Below are positions 6,970 through 14,293 of a DNA stretch of 18,118 nucleotides, one piece after another (the stretch's first letter is position 1; every line of letters begins with the position of its first letter). The stretch spans positions 1-18,118 of the forward strand of contig JAFOTA010000219.1 of assembly GCA_017421145.1 (NCBI GenBank). The letters are read 5' to 3'. The notes beneath the pieces are model-generated. The model was not told the origin of the DNA and searched no databases. It saw only the letters and a list, made by a program, of their open reading frames with translations. This stretch comes from Treponema sp. (GTDB lineage: Bacteria; Spirochaetota; Spirochaetia; Treponematales; Treponemataceae). A program made the position numbers and the translations under genes.

Positions 6970-6998
6970 AGTATAATCCAAGCCCCGCTAATTTTCAA
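6970..6998 (-). promoter_or_regulatory. strong promoter placing the rsmI start codon at +1
   Basis: Minus-strand TTGAAA (6998-6993), exactly 17 bases, then TATACT (6975-6970). With the last -10 base at -7, +1 falls on 6963, the G of the GTG codon, predicting a leaderless mRNA. A second overlapping TATACT (6970-6965) has an unfavourable 22-base spacer. Confidence 0.65.
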
Positions 6999-7046
6999 GC
7001 GTCAGACAAATACGGTTTTTTTTCGCAAAATTTCCCCCTTGCCCTA

Positions 7047-7075
7047 TGTTCATTTTTCCTTAACCGGGGTATAAT
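7047..7075 (+). promoter_or_regulatory. promoter for ftsK
   Basis: A perfect TATAAT at 7070-7075 has only a weak -35 (TGTTCA, 7047-7052) at 17 bases. Transcription would start near 7082 and give a leader of about 100 bases before ftsK. Confidence 0.5.
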
Positions 7076-7097
7076 CTTTACCGATACATAATCAGGC

Positions 7098-7187
7098 ATG
7101 GGGATATGGCTTGAATTTTGTGATATCCGGGAAAATATCACACGGAGAGGGACTCCGGTATTCAAAAAACAAATGGGTGGGTTATGA
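7098..7187 (+). CDS. possible 29-aa leader peptide overlapping the ftsK start
   Basis: An ATG at 7098 opens 29 codons (MGIWLEFCDIRENITRR to QMGGL) and ends at TGA 7185-7187, which overlaps the ftsK ATG (7184-7186) as ATGA. This is the usual geometry for translational coupling. Only a weak AGG precedes its ATG, and both leader hairpins lie inside it. It may be a real upstream ORF controlling ftsK translation, or chance; codon content gives no clear answer. Confidence 0.3.
   Translation: MGIWLEFCDIRENITRRGTPVFKKQMGGL
7119..7157 (+). promoter_or_regulatory. two adjacent hairpins / inverted repeats in the ftsK leader
   Basis: TGTGATAT (7119-7126) and ATATCACA (7135-7142) are a perfect eight-bp inverted repeat with an eight-base centre. 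Directly after it CGGAG (7143-7147) and CTCCG (7153-7157) form a five-bp stem. Both lie downstream of the predicted transcription start, so they could be an operator acting as a roadblock, or RNA structure regulating ftsK. Confidence 0.4.
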
Positions 7188-10100
7188 CAAATCGAATTAA
7201 AAAAGAGCGGATTGCGTCCGTAGTGGCCGGATCAATTCTTTTCATTCTCGCAGCAATTTTCACTATAGCTATTTTCGTCCGTATTTTTGATTACGGTGCG
7301 AATCCAGACTCAGACCGCAGTTCACTTTTCAAGCTGGGGCACATGCTCTATTCGGCATACGGATTCTGCAGCCTGCTGATTCCTCTGTTCTTTATCATTT
7401 CAGGCTCTTTCTGCTTTGATTCTCACTGGTCGGTGCAAAGGTCTCTCTGCCTTATAGTCTCGCCGATTCCTTTCATGACTTTTGTCATTGCGGAAAAGCT
7501 CATAAGGGCATCACTCACAAGCGAATCCCATGCGATTGCCTTCGTAAAAATCACGCTGCTTTCCGTCGTTTCGCTCCTCTTGATTGCCGTTGAGTATCTG
7601 CTTACGGTCATCATGGCCGGAAAACTCCGCAAAAAGCTCAATACAGCGCAGAAAACCAGCGTCACAAGCGCACCGGTGTTCGAAAGGGATGATTCAGGAA
7701 AATCCGATGATTCCGAGCATGAAAACAAAATCGAAAAGTTCGTTGATTCGCTCGTCAAAAAATTCAAGAAACTCACGCAGAAAGATTCCAAGATTACTTC
7801 CGTGCCGGACTCTTCATTTTCAGACACGCAGAGTACGGTTGAAATCGTTTTGAGCGAAGGAAAGGGAAGCAACGGAGCAGTTTCCGATGAAACAGTAGAC
7901 GACGATGATGATTCCACATTCCAGGAACCGACCATAGCGGAAAATTTCTTTGACGAAAAAAAGAATCTCCTTGTTGATTCAGGAGACAGCGAAATCAACC
8001 AGTCGCAGGAAGATGAGGGTCCCAAATCATTCGGTCAGATAATTGCATCGCCGTTCAAGAGCCTTTTCAAAAAAGCCCAGGACAAATACAAGGACATCAT
8101 GGATTACGGCGAAATGCAGGACAAGGAAAATTCTGCACAGGGCACATCCGGCAAAAACCAGGACAATGCAGGAAACGAAACCGAAGCCGTTGACATAAAT
8201 GACTTTTTCAAAAAACCGGCAGAACGCGTGGTCCTCAAAGAAGACGATTATTCCGACCTTGATTTGCCGCCGCACGAAAAAGTTCAGGATACGCTCACAA
8301 ACATAGAGAATTCACCGTCACACAGCATACTTGAATACAACGATTACGCCCGGGAAGATGATTACGACGTAAACGAAGAATCCGGTGCAGACGAGGCACA
8401 AGATTACGAAGAAAGCATCGTGGAAGACGATGAGGCCGTTCCTGCTGAAACTGAATTCGTGGAATTCCCGGAAGATGAAGAAGACATCATCGGGATGTTT
8501 GAAAGGCAGAACCAAAAGCTTGAGGACAACAATTTCCTTGATCAGTTCGAAGCAGAATCAGAACCGGAGCAGGAAGAAGATGCCGCACCTGATGTGGATG
8601 AGTACGTTGACGCACAGGCATTCGAAGAAGACAACTCCTTCATTTCAGTAATCCGCCAGAGGATAAGCAGCCGGGAAAATTCAAGGACTCCTGCACAAAT
8701 CAAGGCGCAAAAGGAAGCGGAACTTGCTGCAAGGCTTCAGGAAGAAAAAGAAGAGGCCGAGCGCCAGAAAAAAATACAGGAAGAAAAACTCTTTGCAAGA
8801 ATCCGCGAGCAGCTTAAGGAAAGGACAAAAAAGCCGGTTGAATTCAATTTCGTCCCGGATTTGAAATCTGAAGTTTCTGCAAATGACACGGATCTTTCTG
8901 ACGTATTTGAAAAAATGAACAGGGATGTCCTTAACACGGTCGAGCAGAATCCTGAATACAAGGCACGTTTTGCACAGGAACAAGCAGAGCCGCATGCAGA
9001 GCCGAGCATGTCACGCCCGGATCCGGCACCAGATGTCATAAGCGGAGAAAATCTGTCTGAAATACAGCAGAGGCACAAATCTTTCATTGCACGTGCAGAA
9101 GCCCTCAAAGCGGCGAAAGAAGCCAAGGCAGAAATGGAAAACCAGGCCGTAAATCAGGAAGAACCGGACGCAAGGAGCGTTGATTATGTGTTCGGGGAAC
9201 AGGAATCTGATCAGGACATGGAAAATCTGTCAGAAACAAGCTCGTTCATAAATGACAGCATAGTGGTCGCGGATGTTTCGGATGATGATGAAGTCGTTGA
9301 ATCCTACAAAAGCAGCAATGAAGAAATACAGCAGGAAAGCTTTATAGACGACGGCGATGAAGAAGATGATTTCCCGCAAGAAGAAATAGATGCCGAAGAT
9401 TATGAGGAAGAAAATCAGCAGGAAGAAGAGCCTGTGGATTATGTTTTCCAGGCAGAAAAAAAAGAGCCTCCGAAACCCCAAGGATGGAATTCAGTCTACA
9501 ACATTCCGTACAATCTGCTGACGGCATACGAAGACAACCCTTACTGGATCATCGATGACGAAACGAAAGCGGCCGCAAAAAACCTCAAGGACACTTTGGC
9601 GGAATTCAAGATCGATGCAGAAGTGACAGGCATACAAAAAGGCCCCGTGGTCACGATGTTTGAGATCCTTCCTGCACCGGGCGTAAAGCTCAACAGGATA
9701 GTCGCTCTTGCAGACAACATCGCACTCCGTCTTGCGGCAAATTCAGTACGTATCGTAGCACCAATTCCTGGAAGGCATGCAGTCGGAATAGAAGTGCCGA
9801 ATGCATCAAGGGCAATAATCTCAATCCGCGAATGTCTTGAAGCAGACAGGCCTGAGTGGACAAAAATGGGAGTTCCCGTCGTACTCGGAAAAGACATCCA
9901 GGGAAAAACGCAGATCATAGACCTCGTAAAAACGCCGCATCTTTTGATTGCAGGTGCAACAGGTGCCGGAAAATCTGTGTGCGTGAACAGCATGATCGTA
10001 AGCATGCTTTACAAACGCAGCCCCCGTGAAGTCAAGCTGATTTTGATCGACCCGAAAATCGTTGAGCTTAAGCTTTATAATGACATACCTCATCTTTTGA

Positions 10101-10909
10101 CGCCGGTAATCACTGAGCCGAAAAAAGCAATGCAGGCACTTCAATATTGCCTCTGCGAAATGGAAAGACGCTATGCACTCCTTGACGGAATGTCAGTGCG
10201 CGACATTTCTTCATATAATAAGAAGATTGCGGAAAAGCACATTGCAACGGAAAAGCTTCCGTATCTGATCGTTATTATAGATGAGTTTGCAGATTTGATG
10301 GCAACTACAGGAAAGCAGCTCGAAGGTGTGGTAGCCCGTCTTGCAGCAATGAGCCGAGCAGTCGGAATCCACCTTGTACTGGCAACCCAGCGTCCTTCAA
10401 TAGACGTAATCACCGGATTGATCAAGGCGAACATTCCAAGCCGCATTGCATTCATGGTGGCAAGCAAAATCGACAGCCGCATCATATTGGATCAGCCGGG
10501 TGCAGAAAAGCTTCTCGGAAAGGGTGACATGCTCTACACATCAGCGACGGATCCGTTCCCGAACCGCATTCAAGGAACTTTTGTGAGCGATCAGGAAGTT
10601 GAGAATATAGTCGATGCAGTCAAATCATGGGGAGAACCTGAATATATCGACGATGAGATTTTCTTTGACGATGACGAAGACGAAAGCTCCGATGACGAGC
10701 CTCTGTACAATCCTGACGTTGAAGATCCGCTTTATGAAAAGGCATTGGAAATCGTGGTGCAGGCAGGAAAAGCGTCTGCTTCATATATCCAGCGCAGATT
10801 GAAAATCGGTTACAACAGGGCCGCACGTCTTGTTGAAGAAATGGAAGAGCGTGGAATCGTAGGTCCCGCAAACGGAAGCAAACCAAGGGAAATAATCCAC
10901 ATGCCATAA
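7184..10909 (+). CDS. ftsK: FtsK/SpoIIIE-type DNA translocase with very long acidic linker
   Basis: A 1241-aa septal DNA pump that clears chromosome DNA from the closing division site. Residues about 10-145 contain four hydrophobic membrane segments. Residues about 146-769 are a disordered linker of roughly 620 aa rich in Asp and Glu, with one charged coiled-coil-like stretch (QKEAELAARLQEEKEEAER). The RecA-like motor begins near 770. It has Walker A GATGAGKS at 924-931 (Lys930) and Walker B LIVIIDEFADLM with Asp1033-Glu1034, followed by the family motifs ATQRPSIDVITG and PSRIAFMVASKIDSRIILD. A second acidic insert (about 1151-1180) precedes the DNA-reading winged-helix gamma domain (1181-1241; SYIQRRLKIGYNRAA). 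The ribosome site is weak (GGGTGG), consistent with coupling to the upstream small ORF. A GH18 gene follows 53 bases later. Confidence 0.97.
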   Translation: MTNRIKKERIASVVAGSILFILAAIFTIAIFVRIFDYGANPDSDRSSLFKLGHMLYSAYGFCSLLIPLFFIISGSFCFDSHWSVQRSLCLIVSPIPFMTFVIAEKLIRASLTSESHAIAFVKITLLSVVSLLLIAVEYLLTVIMAGKLRKKLNTAQKTSVTSAPVFERDDSGKSDDSEHENKIEKFVDSLVKKFKKLTQKDSKITSVPDSSFSDTQSTVEIVLSEGKGSNGAVSDETVDDDDDSTFQEPTIAENFFDEKKNLLVDSGDSEINQSQEDEGPKSFGQIIASPFKSLFKKAQDKYKDIMDYGEMQDKENSAQGTSGKNQDNAGNETEAVDINDFFKKPAERVVLKEDDYSDLDLPPHEKVQDTLTNIENSPSHSILEYNDYAREDDYDVNEESGADEAQDYEESIVEDDEAVPAETEFVEFPEDEEDIIGMFERQNQKLEDNNFLDQFEAESEPEQEEDAAPDVDEYVDAQAFEEDNSFISVIRQRISSRENSRTPAQIKAQKEAELAARLQEEKEEAERQKKIQEEKLFARIREQLKERTKKPVEFNFVPDLKSEVSANDTDLSDVFEKMNRDVLNTVEQNPEYKARFAQEQAEPHAEPSMSRPDPAPDVISGENLSEIQQRHKSFIARAEALKAAKEAKAEMENQAVNQEEPDARSVDYVFGEQESDQDMENLSETSSFINDSIVVADVSDDDEVVESYKSSNEEIQQESFIDDGDEEDDFPQEEIDAEDYEEENQQEEEPVDYVFQAEKKEPPKPQGWNSVYNIPYNLLTAYEDNPYWIIDDETKAAAKNLKDTLAEFKIDAEVTGIQKGPVVTMFEILPAPGVKLNRIVALADNIALRLAANSVRIVAPIPGRHAVGIEVPNASRAIISIRECLEADRPEWTKMGVPVVLGKDIQGKTQIIDLVKTPHLLIAGATGAGKSVCVNSMIVSMLYKRSPREVKLILIDPKIVELKLYNDIPHLLTPVITEPKKAMQALQYCLCEMERRYALLDGMSVRDISSYNKKIAEKHIATEKLPYLIVIIDEFADLMATTGKQLEGVVARLAAMSRAVGIHLVLATQRPSIDVITGLIKANIPSRIAFMVASKIDSRIILDQPGAEKLLGKGDMLYTSATDPFPNRIQGTFVSDQEVENIVDAVKSWGEPEYIDDEIFFDDDEDESSDDEPLYNPDVEDPLYEKALEIVVQAGKASASYIQRRLKIGYNRAARLVEEMEERGIVGPANGSKPREIIHMP

Positions 10910-10962
10910 AACACTGGAAAAGAAAGATTTCCGAACGCTTTAATATATGAAGGGAGTATAAA

Positions 10963-11961
10963 ATGAAAAAAATCATTGCATTGATTGTGATTGCAGCCGG
11001 ACTGTTTCCGTTGTCTGCAGCCGACACCAAAACGACTGCAAACGTGAATTCGGTCAAGCCTGCAATAGAGGGCGAAAAAGTTGCTGTCAAAGAGTCATGG
11101 GGATATGTCATGACTGACAGGGAAAAATATTTTTCCAATGACATGCCTATCACAGACCTCTGTTATTTCAGTGCAGACGTGAACAGCTACGGAGAACTTT
11201 CTTCTATTCCCAATCCCAAAAGATTTTCAACGTTCAAGGGCAGGATTCATCTTGTCGTGACATGTACCGGACGTGCGCTCACACACTTCAGCATAGATCC
11301 GAACGGAAAATGCAGGCAGGGAATAATCAATGCAATAGCGGCGGCATCAAAAGACTACGACGGAATACAAATCGATTTTGAAAATGTCGGTGCACGTGAC
11401 AAAGACAATTTTATCCTTTTTCTCAAAGACGTAAAAAAAGCTTTGCCTGAAGGAAAGATTTTTTCAATAGCATTGGCGGCAAGGACAAAAAGCTACAGCG
11501 ATGACATCTACGATTACAAAAAGATTGCCCCGCTCGTGGACAAAGTACTTATCATGGCCTATGACGAACATTGGTCAGGCGGAAGTGCAGGTCCTGTAGC
11601 AAGCATGGAATGGTGCCAGAAAGTAGCCAAATATGCATCATCGATCATTCCGAAAGAAAAGCTTATAATGGGTCTGCCGTTTTACGGTCGTTCATGGGCA
11701 AACGAAACCTATGCTTCTGCATGGATTTTCACGACAATGGAAAGAATTATGAAAGAGCACAACATAACATCCGTTGAGCGGAAAGATTCAATCCCCTATT
11801 TTGATTTTGACGCAAAAGTCCATGTCACCGCATATTATGACGACGCATATTCTCTGGTCACCAGATGCCGCATGTACAAAGACCTAGGCATAGACAACGT
11901 AGGATTCTGGAGAATCGGTCAGGAAGACGTAAGTTTCTGGAAGTGGCTTGAAATAAAATAG
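10963..11961 (+). CDS. secreted GH18-family glycoside hydrolase
   Basis: A 332-aa protein with an N-terminal signal peptide (MKKIIALIVIAAGLFPLSAA, likely cut after residue 20; no lipobox Cys). The rest is one GH18 TIM barrel. The active-site strand reads DGIQIDFE (133-140) with Glu140 as proton donor and Asp138 beside it; Gln136 occupies a position that is normally Asp or Asn. Later strands have MAYDEHW (198-204, the family M-x-Y-D), LIMGLPFYGRSW (234-245) and GFWRIGQED (314-322). The single-domain form with the M-x-Y-D-x-H-W motif resembles the YaaH/SleL-type and peptidoglycan-acting branch more than classical chitinases, but the substrate is not certain. GGGAG lies six bases before the ATG at 10963. 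It follows ftsK by 53 bases with no terminator, so co-transcription is likely. Confidence 0.9.
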   Translation: MKKIIALIVIAAGLFPLSAADTKTTANVNSVKPAIEGEKVAVKESWGYVMTDREKYFSNDMPITDLCYFSADVNSYGELSSIPNPKRFSTFKGRIHLVVTCTGRALTHFSIDPNGKCRQGIINAIAAASKDYDGIQIDFENVGARDKDNFILFLKDVKKALPEGKIFSIALAARTKSYSDDIYDYKKIAPLVDKVLIMAYDEHWSGGSAGPVASMEWCQKVAKYASSIIPKEKLIMGLPFYGRSWANETYASAWIFTTMERIMKEHNITSVERKDSIPYFDFDAKVHVTAYYDDAYSLVTRCRMYKDLGIDNVGFWRIGQEDVSFWKWLEIK

Positions 11962-11996
11962 AAAAAAGCAAAACAGAAAAAAAACTGAAACAAAAA

Positions 11997-12038
11997 AGGC
12001 TGCCCTTGCTGGAAAATCTTCAGCTTAAAGGACAGCCT
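11997..12038. terminator. bidirectional terminator between convergent genes
   Basis: AGGCTG (11997-12002) pairs with CAGCCT (12033-12038), then CCTT with AAGG and GCTG with CAGC, with one mismatch and a three-base bulge, around a nine-base loop. A T-run follows on the plus strand (12040-12045) and an A-run precedes it (11992-11997). It can therefore end both the GH18 mRNA and the minus-strand PrsW/histone-like mRNA. Confidence 0.85.
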
Positions 12039-12063
12039 CTTTTTTATAGCCTAAACCACTGAA

Positions 12064-12470
12064 TTACTTCTTTGTAGTGGTTTTCTTTGCAGTTGTTTTT
12101 GCAGCTGTTTTTTTCGCGCCCGCAGTCTTAGTTGCAGCAGTCTTTTTTGCGGCGGTAGCAGTGGTTTTCTTTGCAGCAGTTGTCTTTGCCGTAGTACCGG
12201 TCTTCTTTGCAGCAGTGGTTTTCTTTTCTGCAGCAGTCTTTGTAGTAGTCTTCTTTGTTCCAGAAGCTGTACCAGCGGCTTTTCTTGTCGTTTTCTTTTC
12301 AGTTTCCTTGGCTGTTCCGGCAGCTTTTTTTGCAGTTGTCTTTGCTGCAGAAGTTGCCTTTGCCGTCGTTGTTTTTGCAGCTCTGGTCGTCTTTTTTGCG
12401 GTCTTTGCTGCTTCATCGGCGGCTATTTCTGCTGCTGTTCTGCGCTTTCTCGGCTTCTTTTCCGTAGCAG
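12064..12470 (-). repeat. low-complexity Lys/Ala/Thr coding repeat
   Basis: The coding strand repeats short AAG/GCT/ACN units encoding stretches such as TTAKKTA and AAKKTTA over about 130 codons. Such tracts are prone to slippage and length variation between strains. They also create long hydrophobic mirror frames on the other strand that are not genes. Confidence 0.7.
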
Positions 12471-12990
12471 CGGTTGCATCAGCTGATTTTGCGGTGGTCT
12501 TTCTTGTGCGTGCAGTCGTAGCAGAAGCGTTTTCTGAAGCAATGGTCGTGGCAGACTTCGGTTTGCGTCCCCTCTTTGCAGGAACCTTTACTTCTGAAGA
12601 TGATGCACTTGCAGCCGCAGTCTTCGGAGTCGTCGTCCTTGTTCTCTTTACGGCAGGCTCTTCTACCGGGTCAATAAAGGATTCAATGACCTTCTTTGGT
12701 TCCGCTTTTATCGGCTCAGGAACCTCCTCTTCATTGAAAAGCTTATCGATAGGCGGATAGCTGCTGAATCCAAGGCCAGAAGGCTTTTCTTCAGCAACAG
12801 GAGCAGCAGGAATCACCTCTTCCTCTTTTGTCTCAGGAACAGCAGCCGCTTCTTCGGTTTTATCGCTGTCGAAATCAGAAGAGCTTACGGTCGTTGATGA
12901 ATTGCTGAATACAGTCTGTTCCGGCAAATCCGTTTCGGTATATTCATCTTTTTTACCGAAAAGTTTGTTGATCCAATCTTTGACACCCAT
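12064..12990 (-). CDS. probable separate histone-H1-like protein starting inside the PrsW frame
   Basis: The ATG at 12990 (MGVKDWINKLFGKKDEY) is preceded by a strong Shine-Dalgarno, AAAAGGAGA at 13009-13001, ten bases away, inside an AT-rich stretch that looks intergenic yet has no stop in the PrsW frame. This gives a 308-aa protein: an amphipathic N-terminus, an acidic polar middle (to about residue 115) and a Lys/Ala/Thr/Arg tail of about 190 aa with an AT-hook-like KRGRKPK. Tails of this kind bind DNA non-specifically in bacterial histone-H1-like proteins. It may be made alone by internal initiation, as well as or instead of the fusion. This feature shares its 3' part and stop codon with the longer ORF. 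Confidence 0.6.
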   Translation of the reverse strand: MGVKDWINKLFGKKDEYTETDLPEQTVFSNSSTTVSSSDFDSDKTEEAAAVPETKEEEVIPAAPVAEEKPSGLGFSSYPPIDKLFNEEEVPEPIKAEPKKVIESFIDPVEEPAVKRTRTTTPKTAAASASSSEVKVPAKRGRKPKSATTIASENASATTARTRKTTAKSADATAATEKKPRKRRTAAEIAADEAAKTAKKTTRAAKTTTAKATSAAKTTAKKAAGTAKETEKKTTRKAAGTASGTKKTTTKTAAEKKTTAAKKTGTTAKTTAAKKTTATAAKKTAATKTAGAKKTAAKTTAKKTTTKK

Positions 12991-13653
12991 ATTTTTAGAA
13001 TCTCCTTTTGAAAATTTATTTTCTCTAAAATTATCGCCCGTTTTAGGAGCGGCTAAATCAGCCTTCAGCACTTCGTATCGAAGCTTACATTCCACAGCGG
13101 CTATCAAAATAACCACATATGCAAAGTAATGCCTGAAGTCAGAAAAATCCGCAAAATAATTATACACCCCATGGAACAAAACTGCAAATATAAAGGGCGT
13201 TATAAGGATATTTTTTTTCTTGATTGAATATACGAATATTCCCGAAAGCCCCGAACAGATTGCATGAACAGCTATTGCCGGCCATCGTAATTTCGCATGC
13301 AAAACGGCAATGTACAGAAGCGTTTCAAAACAGCCCAAAGTCATTCCGCTCAGCACCGAATACGAAAAAAATGCCCCCTGCCTGACCTTTTTTGACGGCA
13401 AAATGAAAAGCAGAAGCATTTTTACGCCTTCTTCCACAAGTGCAAGACCCAAAAATTTTACCAATTGTGAAAACTGGGAACCATCTATATACTTATCCTT
13501 TACGAGATCAATCCCCATTATAGGTATGAAAGCAAGCAGACCAAGCAAGCAGGCAAGTATGCCGACAGTCTTTTTGAAATCCTTTACCAAAAGCGCAAGG
13601 CACAGGAAAACTGCCACTAATGGAATGAAACTGAGCGCTATTGGAATAATCAT
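12064..13653 (-). CDS. PrsW-like membrane protease domain continuous with a histone-H1-like Lys/Ala/Thr tail
   Basis: One open frame of 529 codons with two unrelated parts. Residues 1-200 are a multi-pass membrane protein with PrsW / CPBP-type intramembrane metalloprotease motifs: LVEEGVK (72-78; Glu74, Glu75, Lys78), CFETLLY (108-114; Glu110), a His in AVHAICSG (His130) and FHGVYNYF (His161, Asn165). PrsW-type proteases act in site-1 cleavage of membrane anti-sigma factors. Residues 222-340 are acidic and polar. Residues 336-529 are almost only Lys, Ala, Thr and Arg, with an AT-hook-like KRGRKPK (360-366), as in bacterial histone-H1/AlgP-like DNA-binding tails. A membrane protease joined to a nucleoid-type tail is unexpected, and an internal start with its own ribosome site at 12990 suggests two genes in frame. 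The ATG at 13653 is leaderless by promoter position. Confidence 0.75.
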   Translation of the reverse strand: MIIPIALSFIPLVAVFLCLALLVKDFKKTVGILACLLGLLAFIPIMGIDLVKDKYIDGSQFSQLVKFLGLALVEEGVKMLLLFILPSKKVRQGAFFSYSVLSGMTLGCFETLLYIAVLHAKLRWPAIAVHAICSGLSGIFVYSIKKKNILITPFIFAVLFHGVYNYFADFSDFRHYFAYVVILIAAVECKLRYEVLKADLAAPKTGDNFRENKFSKGDSKNMGVKDWINKLFGKKDEYTETDLPEQTVFSNSSTTVSSSDFDSDKTEEAAAVPETKEEEVIPAAPVAEEKPSGLGFSSYPPIDKLFNEEEVPEPIKAEPKKVIESFIDPVEEPAVKRTRTTTPKTAAASASSSEVKVPAKRGRKPKSATTIASENASATTARTRKTTAKSADATAATEKKPRKRRTAAEIAADEAAKTAKKTTRAAKTTTAKATSAAKTTAKKAAGTAKETEKKTTRKAAGTASGTKKTTTKTAAEKKTTAAKKTGTTAKTTAAKKTTATAAKKTAATKTAGAKKTAAKTTAKKTTTKK

Positions 13654-13659
13654 ACCTAT

Positions 13660-13688
13660 AGGATAATAAAATTTCTTATATTATTCAA
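13660..13688 (-). promoter_or_regulatory. promoter placing the PrsW-like start codon at +1
   Basis: Minus-strand TTGAAT (13688-13683), exactly 17 bases, then TATCCT (13665-13660). The predicted +1 is 13653, the A of the ATG. There is no Shine-Dalgarno at a usable distance. The promoter lies in the 41-base gap after the TetR gene. Confidence 0.5.
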
Positions 13689-13694
13689 TAGTAA

Positions 13695-14288
13695 CTACCT
13701 ACGGATTGAATCAATCAGCAGATTTACCGTCCGGCGTGTATCTTCTATGTCTTTGCGGCCCTCAACTGCCAGTCGGAACACACCGCTTTCGATCAGAGTG
13801 TAGAATATGTCGGTCGTCTGCTTTATAGGGACTTCCTTGAATTCTCCGTTTTCCTTTCCCCTGATTATGATTATGTTCAGCATGTGCCTTAGCTTGAGTA
13901 CACGGCGGTCAACGCGTTTTCCGGCATCAACGCCTGTTTTCTGAACCTGAATCAGATATACCAGAAGAACACGGAAAAATTTCTTGTTTGCCTCGCATTT
14001 GTCAAGGATGTGGGTCAAAAGCATTTTAAGGCAGTCCGCAGCAGAAATGTCTTCCTTAAAAATGATTTCCCTCAGCTGATCTTCAAGGGTTCCCGTCAGC
14101 TCCTTTATGCTTGAAACAAATATTTCCTGCTTGTTCTTGAAATAAATGTAAAGCGTAGTGCGGGTGATTGCACATCTGTCGGCAATTTTCTGAAACGTTA
14201 CGTTTTCATAGCCTTCTTCGGTAAAAAGCTCAAGTGCTTTTTCAAGGATCTCATGCCTGCGCTTTTCATGCTCAACAATTATTGCCAT
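13695..14288 (-). CDS. TetR/AcrR-family transcriptional regulator
   Basis: A 197-aa one-domain regulator. Residues about 8-57 are a TetR helix-turn-helix: ILEKALELFTEEGYENVTF, then KIADRCAITRTTLYIYFKNK, with the family's aromatic Y-x-Y-F-x-N-K end. The C-terminal ligand domain (60-197) is helical and not diagnostic. It starts five bases after the stop of the THUMP methyltransferase gene and has no good Shine-Dalgarno of its own (AAGGAA is about 14 bases away), so its translation probably depends on the upstream gene. TetR regulators often control an adjacent gene, but no clear palindrome was found nearby, so the target is unknown. Confidence 0.92.
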   Translation of the reverse strand: MAIIVEHEKRRHEILEKALELFTEEGYENVTFQKIADRCAITRTTLYIYFKNKQEIFVSSIKELTGTLEDQLREIIFKEDISAADCLKMLLTHILDKCEANKKFFRVLLVYLIQVQKTGVDAGKRVDRRVLKLRHMLNIIIIRGKENGEFKEVPIKQTTDIFYTLIESGVFRLAVEGRKDIEDTRRTVNLLIDSIRR

Positions 14289-14293
14289 GCTTT

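Noticed and set aside
7119..7142. TGTGA...TCACA resembling a CRP/FNR-type site.
   Set aside because: The half-sites are 14 bases apart rather than six, so the geometry does not fit that family.
7423..8025. Minus-strand 200-codon Ser-rich frame inside ftsK.
   Set aside because: An antisense shadow of the acidic ftsK linker, with no ribosome site or domain.
12051..12416. Minus-strand 121-codon Gln/Arg/Leu-rich frame.
   Set aside because: A shifted reading of the same low-complexity repeat; not an independent gene.
12077..12760. Plus-strand 227-codon frame encoding a very hydrophobic Val/Phe/Ala protein.
   Set aside because: It is the mirror of the Lys/Ala/Thr tail on the minus strand; it has no ribosome site or membrane-protein layout, and the minus-strand reading explains it fully.
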